Source: JACRFW01 sp964531745
Lineage (GTDB): Bacteria; Patescibacteriota; Patescibacteriia; Magasanikbacterales; GWA2-37-8
Assembly: GCA_964531745.1 (NCBI GenBank)
Contig: CAZHFX010000013.1
Span: 1-23,877 of the forward strand
Length of the DNA: 23,877 nt
Direction: 5' to 3'
The notes under the pieces are model-generated. The model searched no databases. It was not told the DNA's origin and saw nothing but the letters and a program-made list of their open reading frames with translations. A program made the translations under genes and the position numbers. This document shows positions 15,764 through 21,598 of the stretch, in pieces. How positions within the stretch are numbered: the first letter of the stretch is position 1; every line of letters starts with the position of its first letter.

Positions 15764-18700
15764 TCATGAATCTTTCCTGGCGGCATCGCCCTTTCCCTTT
15801 TTTTCCTGTAAACCCAGCCCGCTTCCTGGAATTGCCGCTTTAGCGATAAGTTCTGCGAGTTCCTTTAAAGCATTCGGATCTTGTCTTAAAATATCATTTT
15901 TTAATACCGCGTCGCTTTCTATTTTGTTTAACAAATCTCTCAGGTTAGTTATATTTCCAAACGCCGCACCATCAACATTAACTTTTATGACCCCCGCGTT
16001 TGCTTCGTCCAAACTGACGTTGTTAAATAAACTCCGCATACCATAGATTGCTGGCTTTATCCCGCCCAAAATCTGCGGCAAAAGATAATCTTTGATGATA
16101 TGACGACCACGCTCATCTGTGCCGGCTTGGCCTGCCCCGTAAGTCTCGTTAATCGCCTGGTTGCCAATTTGCGCAAAACCATCAGAAGTGACACGGATTG
16201 TCTCGCCTGCTCCATACCCCCAAAGCTTTCTAGCCGAACGCTGAGGGACTTTGGTGTATTGATATTCCTCCTGCATTTGACCATACACCGCTTGGAACAT
16301 CTCCTTAATGATATGTTGCGGTAAATGACTGTTCATATCCATTTCCATGACCGAATGAATCTGAGATTTGGAAAGCTCATCTTGCCCCTTTTTGTTCAAA
16401 TCAGCAATGGTTTCTGCCTGGGCCTCACGAGTTGTCATCGGTCGGAGCATGCCACCTTCAAGGTTAACATCAAACTGAATATTATGGGCTGATTCATAAT
16501 GCCCGGTGCCATACGCGTTTTGGGTATTGACTCTGGCGCCGGTTTGCAGAAAATCTTGAGCCGCCCGTAATTTTTTCATGTATGCTTCCGGCGTCATGCC
16601 AAGGGTTCCGTCCCCAGCCGCCGCTTGTATTGCCTGACCGTAAGTTAAAGATTTGTTCTCCTTCATCCGCCTCTCTAATTCCGTATTAGCTCGCACGGCG
16701 TCTGCATCCCCTCCAAAAGCACCCAAATTTTGCAATTGAGCCGACATCCCACGTCCATAAGTAGAACCAATCTTCTTTTTGCCAGTCGTTTGGTCAATTT
16801 CTAATTTCCATCCCAATTTTTCTCCCAGCTCCTTCATGCCGGCTGCTTTCTGGCCTTCAACTGAATTCTCTCTTCCCCTGAAAGCGCCGCTGTCAAGCGC
16901 CTTGATCTGATCAAAGATATGATCCATCACATCGTCGTTCCAAGCCTCAACATCAACGGCGCCAAGAGCAGCAGTCAAAGCAATTTGATCTCGCAATTCA
17001 AATTCGCCGCCTTGCCGCTCTGTTTCCTGCCTCTTTTGCATTAGGAAAGCAAGCCTGTCGGCCGCCAATTTCTGCGCCTGCACGCGCTCCAAAATAGAGT
17101 ACTCCTTTTTTGCCCGCTCTGTTTCCTCGGACATAGCCGACGATTGCGTGCGACTACCTTGGTGCAGACCCACCACCGCGTCAAAGCTAGCATCAACCGC
17201 CTGCTTTTCCCGCACTCCTTTTTCATGAGTTGTCTCTGATAGTTCGCGGGCGGTCGCCAAAGCGGCTACATAGGGATTAATACTCGCCAATTTTTGCAAC
17301 TCGGCCGTCACTTTTTTAGGATCATTTTTCATTCTGTCCATGACGTCTTCAATCGCCTTGGCCGCCTCGTTAAAGGCGCCTTTCAAATCCCCCTCTTTTA
17401 GAGTCTTCACGATATCCTCGGCGGCCTTTTTCGCTTGCTCGGCTAAATTGGTTTTCACCTCAATCGCGTGGCCTTCAACGGTTTGCAAAAATCTTCCCTT
17501 CGCCTCTTCCCCCAACGTACCCATCTCCGTTTCAATAAGATGCCCTCTCACCTCATGACCGGCAATTTCTTCCGCCAACGTCTCTTCTCTTGCTTCCAAC
17601 AACTCACCGCCTTGAATTTGCCGGCGACGCGTGCTCGCTTCCATCAATTTGCCCTCCCCGCCAAACTGCTTAGTCTTAGCCGCCGACCGCGCTTTCTTTT
17701 CTTCCAACTTTCCTTGTTCGCGACGATCAAGAGCGTCAACCTTCTCCCAGTCGCGCATAAATACAGAGGTTGGCACGCCTCTAATGTCTTTGCTAAGACT
17801 TTCTTTTCTAGTTTCAGCAAATTTTTTAGTTTTTTCTAATTTTTTAGCACTCTCCATATCAATGGAGGCTCGTTTTTGAAAACGCCGCATGATCCAACTA
17901 GTTTCCTCGGGAATTTCTTGCATTACAGTGTCTCCTTTTTTATGCAATATCTTTCCCTCCGCGTCTAACTGGTCCTCTTTATATTTCTCTGCTACGAAAC
18001 GCCCTTCTCTTTTGATGTCTCCCTTTCTGTGCAACAATTTTCCCTGTTCATCCTTTACATCATCGCCATATCTTTCTTCTTCTACCCATTTCTCTTTCGG
18101 GGTTAGACCAGACTGCGGGGCATAACGCCTGGCTTGAAACCCTTCCCACTCCGACAAAGCGCGATTTTTTATGCGTTCAACATAGCTCGCCGCTGGCGAA
18201 ACGTGGTAGGCCAACTTGGCCAGTCCTTTTCCCGCCACCAATGCCCCCTCTTTCGCCTTGCCGCCCGCCCAGCGCGCCGCCGCGACACCGCTCGCCACCG
18301 TGGCTACTTTCTTGCCGAAATCAATGGCTCCGCCCGCCCAGGCGCCGCCGACGCCGCCCAGCTGTTGGGCCGCTTTCGCTCCCACTATCAGCATGCCGAT
18401 GGCGATGGCGAAATTCGCCATATTGTTCCATTTCATCGCTTCCGTAATGCCGGATGATACATCCGCCCCCGCGGACTTGACGGCGTCCGCTTCATTGAGT
18501 GTGCGGCCGCCGGCATTATCCGCAATCTGCTGGTGGACGTTGCCGCTGCCAACCGTCACAAACGACAGCCATAAAAAAAACAACAGCACCGGCCCGGTGA
18601 CAACGTTAGACCCGAATTCGCTCCACCACTCACTCGCATATTTTTGCGTCTGCGGCACCACGCTCAAAACAAACGCCAGGGGCGACAAAACAATGAGCAC

Positions 18701-19441
18701 CCATAATACCACCATGCGGGCGAGGAGCATCGCCAAAAAAACCGCCATCGTGGCCATGACCATGGCGGAAAACGTAATGGCCGCCACTGAGGCGATAAAC
18801 ACTCCGCCGAAATCAATAGTGTTGCCTTCCGCCGTTAGCTTCTGAATGTCGTTGAGATTAAACGCGTTAATCAAATTGCCGCCAGCGGTCGCCGCGATAC
18901 CGTTGACAAAGGTAATCATCACCACCTGCGCGATGTCAATGATAATACCGCAAATGATACGGCTGAAATTTACTAAAATGGCGGCCATGACAAATTTCAC
19001 CAACAATTTTTTCCATTCATATTGCTCCAGCCCCAAAATGGTGCCGAACGCGATGATGAGGAGTATGATGACAAACCCCATATTCGTGATATCGCGCACC
19101 GTCACCCAGCCGATGGTCACAGCCGATGAACTCAAATAGCCATTGTAACTGCCGATCTCAATGATAAAACTCAAGATAAACATGGAGAGAGACAGAAACA
19201 AGCGCGTAATCAACAGTAAAATTCTGGAAAGAATATCCAAGAGAAAACTGGGAACAAACTTTATACTCATCGGAGACGCATATGTCCCCGTTTCACCCGC
19301 GGCGAAAACAGCCGGCCCATAAACCAACAAAACGGCCCCGGCAACTACTAACGCCAATGACAAGAACACCCGTTTGCGCGGATGCCAGTAACGCCAATAC
19401 AACCCAGTGAGCGCGAGTTTAATGCGAGGCAGTATGGACAT
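15764..19441 (-). CDS. VirB6/TrbL-like polytopic membrane protein with very long cytosolic tail
   Basis: 1225 aa. An N-terminal hydrophobic segment (25-48) ends in AVFAAG, a possible signal-peptidase site. Membrane helices follow at about 66-95, 118-137, 147-180, 211-262 (two) and 279-298, with a last one near 342-358. RMVVLWVLIVLSPLAFVLSV followed by WW is typical of the VirB6/TrbL core. Residues 370-1225 are hydrophilic, Lys/Glu/Ala-rich and partly coiled coil. They include a two-copy repeat, RYGDDVKDEQGKLLHRKGD (457-475) and KYKEDQLDAEGKILHKKGD (486-504), with a 29-residue period. VirB6 forms part of the inner-membrane channel. Long extensions are known in Rickettsiales VirB6 paralogues, but this tail has no recognised domain. 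First gene of the locus, with no Shine-Dalgarno. Confidence 0.88.
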   Translation of the reverse strand: MSILPRIKLALTGLYWRYWHPRKRVFLSLALVVAGAVLLVYGPAVFAAGETGTYASPMSIKFVPSFLLDILSRILLLITRLFLSLSMFILSFIIEIGSYNGYLSSSAVTIGWVTVRDITNMGFVIILLIIAFGTILGLEQYEWKKLLVKFVMAAILVNFSRIICGIIIDIAQVVMITFVNGIAATAGGNLINAFNLNDIQKLTAEGNTIDFGGVFIASVAAITFSAMVMATMAVFLAMLLARMVVLWVLIVLSPLAFVLSVVPQTQKYASEWWSEFGSNVVTGPVLLFFLWLSFVTVGSGNVHQQIADNAGGRTLNEADAVKSAGADVSSGITEAMKWNNMANFAIAIGMLIVGAKAAQQLGGVGGAWAGGAIDFGKKVATVASGVAAARWAGGKAKEGALVAGKGLAKLAYHVSPAASYVERIKNRALSEWEGFQARRYAPQSGLTPKEKWVEEERYGDDVKDEQGKLLHRKGDIKREGRFVAEKYKEDQLDAEGKILHKKGDTVMQEIPEETSWIMRRFQKRASIDMESAKKLEKTKKFAETRKESLSKDIRGVPTSVFMRDWEKVDALDRREQGKLEEKKARSAAKTKQFGGEGKLMEASTRRRQIQGGELLEAREETLAEEIAGHEVRGHLIETEMGTLGEEAKGRFLQTVEGHAIEVKTNLAEQAKKAAEDIVKTLKEGDLKGAFNEAAKAIEDVMDRMKNDPKKVTAELQKLASINPYVAALATARELSETTHEKGVREKQAVDASFDAVVGLHQGSRTQSSAMSEETERAKKEYSILERVQAQKLAADRLAFLMQKRQETERQGGEFELRDQIALTAALGAVDVEAWNDDVMDHIFDQIKALDSGAFRGRENSVEGQKAAGMKELGEKLGWKLEIDQTTGKKKIGSTYGRGMSAQLQNLGAFGGDADAVRANTELERRMKENKSLTYGQAIQAAAGDGTLGMTPEAYMKKLRAAQDFLQTGARVNTQNAYGTGHYESAHNIQFDVNLEGGMLRPMTTREAQAETIADLNKKGQDELSKSQIHSVMEMDMNSHLPQHIIKEMFQAVYGQMQEEYQYTKVPQRSARKLWGYGAGETIRVTSDGFAQIGNQAINETYGAGQAGTDERGRHIIKDYLLPQILGGIKPAIYGMRSLFNNVSLDEANAGVIKVNVDGAAFGNITNLRDLLNKIESDAVLKNDILRQDPNALKELAELIAKAAIPGSGLGLQEKKGKGDAARKDS

Positions 19442-19467
19442 GCGGAAAAAGTAGTTTATTACTATTC

Positions 19468-19476
19468 AGTATAGCA
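19468..19476 (-). promoter_or_regulatory. Possible extended -10 promoter for the secretion locus
   Basis: On the minus strand TGCTATACT (19476-19468) is an extended -10 about 27 bp before the ATG at 19441. No convincing -35 is present at 16-18 bp, so this call is tentative. The remaining hicA-virB6 spacer holds nothing else I can name. Confidence 0.4.
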
Positions 19477-19550
19477 CATTTTCCGCCCGCCAACCACCAA
19501 TTGTGGGGATAGAAACCTCGCGGCCTGCCGCTCGCGAATGCTTGAAGTCC

Positions 19551-19778
19551 TCACCGCAATTTAGCAAACTCTTCAATACCAACATTAATGTCTCTTAAAA
19601 TACTACGCAGTAAACCACGACCAATGTCTTCGGAACCGTGATCGGGAATAACCGTAGTGAATCCGGTAGCCGGATTAAAGAAAAACCGGTGGCTACCGCG
19701 CCGACGCAGTTCTTGATACCCTAACCTTTCAATAATATAGATAAGTTTCTTGGCGCTGATAGGAACCAACCGGGTCAT
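19551..19778 (-). CDS. hicA: HicA family mRNA interferase toxin
   Basis: 75 aa, the normal size. A double-stranded-RNA-binding-like fold with the catalytic His in RRRGSHRFF (H30), followed by TTVIPDHGSEDIGRGLLRSILRDI, the family signature. It cleaves mRNA when free of HicB. Its ATG overlaps the hicB stop as ATGA, so the two are translationally coupled, antitoxin first. Confidence 0.93.
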   Translation of the reverse strand: MTRLVPISAKKLIYIIERLGYQELRRRGSHRFFFNPATGFTTVIPDHGSEDIGRGLLRSILRDINVGIEEFAKLR

Positions 19779-20017
19779 ACCATGAAATCCAGTTTTTGCA
19801 CACCTAAAAATTCATTTTGCCGAGGAGAGGTGGAAAACAAACCTCGCTCAGCTTGAACACACAGCTCCACGACTTCCTCTAACCGTTTATATAATTCCGG
19901 CAACGTGCGGGCTTGCGTATAACAACTCCGCAATGTTGGCACAGTACCTACATAATACCCATCTTCATCTCGTTCAATAATGACTGGAAAAGAATAAAGT
20001 TTTGTTCTTTTTTTCAT
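19775..20017 (-). CDS. hicB: HicB family antitoxin, short form
   Basis: 80 aa with the HicB core FPVIIERDEDGYYVGTVPTLRSCYTQARTLPE (about residues 10-40), a degenerate RNase H-like fold that covers the HicA active site. There is no obvious C-terminal helix-turn-helix or ribbon-helix-helix domain; the last residues (QNEFLGVQKLDFMV) look like a tail only, so autoregulation, if any, would need another protein or the HicAB complex. Upstream gene of the hicB-hicA pair. Confidence 0.92.
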   Translation of the reverse strand: MKKRTKLYSFPVIIERDEDGYYVGTVPTLRSCYTQARTLPELYKRLEEVVELCVQAERGLFSTSPRQNEFLGVQKLDFMV

Positions 20018-20056
20018 AGAAATTAATTATTATTGGTAACTGGCTTGCCTATACAC

Positions 20057-20086
20057 ATACTACTGTAAAAACAGCGCCCAGGTCAA
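20057..20086 (-). promoter_or_regulatory. Possible promoter of hicBA
   Basis: On the minus strand TTGACC (20086-20081) and TAGTAT (20062-20057) lie 18 bp apart and 39 bp before the hicB ATG. Both are one mismatch from consensus. It is arranged back to back with the rightward promoter at 20132. Confidence 0.45.
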
Positions 20087-20131
20087 TACCCCTTGACAAA
20101 CCCCGTTTACCTCACACGACTGGGCTTGCCG

Positions 20132-20160
20132 TTGACAAAACCCTCGTGGTATGGTATAAT
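20132..20160 (+). promoter_or_regulatory. Perfect consensus extended -10 promoter reading rightward into the gap
   Basis: TTGACA (20132-20137), 17-bp spacer, TATAAT (20155-20160), with TGG directly before the -10 giving an extended element. Transcription would start near 20167, just before the N block. No protein-coding start follows within 350 bp, so the product may be a non-coding RNA or a leader. Confidence 0.75.
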
Positions 20161-20172
20161 TGTATGTTTTAG

Positions 20173-20182
20173 NNNNNNNNNN
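20173..20182. other. Scaffold gap (10 N)
   Basis: Ten Ns of placeholder length directly downstream of a strong promoter. The amount of missing sequence is unknown, and a gene or RNA could lie in it. Confidence 0.98.
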
Positions 20183-20210
20183 CCGCCGTTTTCGCTAACT
20201 TAACGCCAAT

Positions 20211-20282
20211 ATGGCTGGCGATTCTAAAACCATTCTTTAAAAACGTGCCGGCTTTGGCCCCTTGGGGCCTTACGCCAGCCAT
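20211..20282 (+). other. Structured inverted-repeat sequence, possible non-coding RNA
   Basis: ATGGCTGGCG (20211-20220) is exactly complementary to CGCCAGCCAT (20273-20282), and a second hairpin, GGCCCC-TT-GGGGCC (20256-20269), nests inside. A weaker pair (TCACA 20282-20286 with TGTGA) follows. It lies downstream of the perfect promoter. I could not match it to tmRNA, SRP RNA, RNase P RNA or an attC site. No protein gene is supported between the gap and the repeat at 20326. Confidence 0.45.
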
Positions 20283-20325
20283 CACAGGAAGTTGTGTGAA
20301 GGGCGGCCAAAAGATAAGTATGCCG

Positions 20326-20419
20326 CTGTCATTCTGAGGTCGCCTGAGGCGACCGAAGAATCCCTTAAGTTTAGTTTAAGGGATCCTTCATCCGCCTCAG
20401 GCAGATTCAGGATGACAAA
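20326..20419. repeat. Dispersed imperfect palindrome, copy 2
   Basis: Inverted relative to copy 1 at 11846-11930. Bases 20326-20368 are identical to the complement of 11888-11930; the other half differs by a small insertion, and the outer end (CAGGATGACAAA) is again shared. The element folds as a long hairpin with internal GGTCGCC/GGCGACC and CCGCCTCAGGC hairpins. Confidence 0.85.
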
Positions 20420-20452
20420 AATAATTGTCTCCTGGCCCCCTTCACTACTCAC

Positions 20453-20492
20453 CCCCGTCATCATGTCATCCGACATGACAAGTCCGACGGGG
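20453..20492 (+). promoter_or_regulatory. Nested hairpin in the leader of the lipoprotein gene
   Basis: Outer stem CCCCGTC (20453-20459) with GACGGGG (20486-20492); inner stem TCATGTC (20461-20467) with GACATGA (20472-20478). It ends 12 nt before the AAAGGA ribosome site (20504-20509). It has no T run, so it is more likely a 5' UTR structure or operator than a terminator. Confidence 0.4.
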
Positions 20493-20519
20493 TAAACCGG
20501 GCAGAAAGGACGGCGCGCT

Positions 20520-21470
20520 ATGCGCGCTTCCGCGAAAGTGTTCTACGCCCTGGCGATCCTCGCCACGGCGACTCTCACGGCCTGCGGCAACCCGCCGCCC
20601 GCCTACGGCGGAGACGACTCGTCGCTCTGCTCCGACCCGAACCGCGCCGACAGCGCCTGCGCCAAGCTCGAAATCACGAGCTTCACGGTCGCCGGAGAGC
20701 CGACCACGACCAGCGTCACCTTCGACGTTCAGGTGAACGGTCTATACAACGGGGTCAAGATCACCTACTGGCGGCGGGACGAGGAGTACCACCCTGGCCC
20801 GCGCTCGCGTACGTTCACGGAAGCGCCATACACAGTGGACGGACTGACGTCGGAGATAAACCCGACCGAGTACGTCGCCTTTGCCGAAGCCCTCCGGAAC
20901 GATGCGCGAAGCTACTCCTCCCGGTCGCTGGCGTTCAAGCTCGCCGCCGTCCCCGACCCCTGCGCGGGGTTCGTGGTGCCGAAGACAACCCAGTGCACTA
21001 GTGGTGTCGGATTCAGAATTTCGCCTAATGACCGTTGCACCTGGCGCATGGAGGATTTTATCGGCCATGTCGGCCATGAGTGTGTACTCATCGGAGACTG
21101 TCGGCCTCGGGGAAGGAGCGATCTGTACCGTCTCTACATCACCATGACTCAAGATATATCGGGGGCTACGCTACTCAGTTGCACCGACCACTGCGATAGC
21201 TCCGCCGGTACCTGCGGCCTCTCTACCTGCATCACTGAGTCGACCATCTATAACTGCAGTCGCCCCGGTAATCAATACTCTCTCGCCTGCAGTGCAGCCA
21301 ACAACGCAGGGGACCGGATCACCTGCACTTTCAGCGACGCTGAGGCTGAAAATGGCGCTTGCATTGCCCCGGATGGGGGCTACTACGGTTGCGTGTTCCT
21401 CCGCAACGACAGCACCGCCCAGTACTGGATGTGCGCCAAGGACGCTCACGACTTTTTCTGCGTCGAGTAA
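20520..21470 (+). CDS. Secreted Cys-rich lipoprotein of unknown function, GC-rich, likely acquired
   Basis: 316 aa. A lipoprotein signal peptide: MRASAK, a hydrophobic core, and the lipobox L19-T-A-C22. The mature N-terminal part (about 48-145) alternates strands and loops like an Ig/fibronectin-III domain (LEITSFTVAGEPTTTSVTFD). The C-terminal part (150-316) is rich in cysteine (CTDHCDSSAGTCGLSTC, later NGACIAPDGGYYGC and a final FFCVE), suggesting disulphide-linked modules outside the cell. The ATG has AAAGGA about 10 nt upstream. The first half uses mainly G- or C-ending codons, unlike every neighbour, which points to recent transfer. It stands alone, ends at a strong terminator, and converges with the large exported gene. 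No family is recognised. Confidence 0.8.
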   Translation: MRASAKVFYALAILATATLTACGNPPPAYGGDDSSLCSDPNRADSACAKLEITSFTVAGEPTTTSVTFDVQVNGLYNGVKITYWRRDEEYHPGPRSRTFTEAPYTVDGLTSEINPTEYVAFAEALRNDARSYSSRSLAFKLAAVPDPCAGFVVPKTTQCTSGVGFRISPNDRCTWRMEDFIGHVGHECVLIGDCRPRGRSDLYRLYITMTQDISGATLLSCTDHCDSSAGTCGLSTCITESTIYNCSRPGNQYSLACSAANNAGDRITCTFSDAEAENGACIAPDGGYYGCVFLRNDSTAQYWMCAKDAHDFFCVE

Positions 21471-21500
21471 TGGGCAATTCCGCCCCCACCAACTTCCTGC

Positions 21501-21529
21501 CGGGGTCGTCACAACAAATGACGACCCCG
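21501..21529. repeat. 11-bp perfect hairpin after the lipoprotein gene
   Basis: CGGGGTCGTCA (21501-21511) pairs exactly with TGACGACCCCG (21519-21529), loop of 7 nt. No T run follows, so it may protect the 3' end of the transcript or work with the terminator 4 bp downstream. Confidence 0.6.
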
Positions 21530-21532
21530 AGC

Positions 21533-21570
21533 AACAAAAACTCTGTACCAAATGGTACAGAGTTTTTGTT
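21533..21570. terminator. Strong bidirectional intrinsic terminator
   Basis: An 18-bp perfect inverted repeat (21533-21550 with 21553-21570): GC-mixed core CTCTGTACC/GGTACAGAG, with AACAAAAA on one side and TTTTTGTT on the other, so a U-rich tail exists for each direction. It sits between the convergent lipoprotein gene and the large exported gene and can serve both. Confidence 0.92.
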
Positions 21571-21596
21571 TGTCATTCCCCTGAAAGGAGGAATCC
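21571..21596. repeat. Possible short relative of the dispersed palindrome
   Basis: The segment begins TGTCATTC and ends GGAATCC with ATTCC/GGAAT complementary ends, like the outer parts of the repeats at 11846 and 20326. The match is short, so kinship is tentative. Confidence 0.3.
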
Positions 21597-21598
21597 GC

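Noticed and set aside
20211..20282. Integron attC site or IS end
   Set aside because: Long inverted repeat, but no RYYYAAC/GTTRRRY boxes, no integrase and no transposase nearby.
20262..20495. Short frames on both strands across the region 20262-20495
   Set aside because: They are translations of the dispersed palindrome and its flanks, without ribosome sites or family features.
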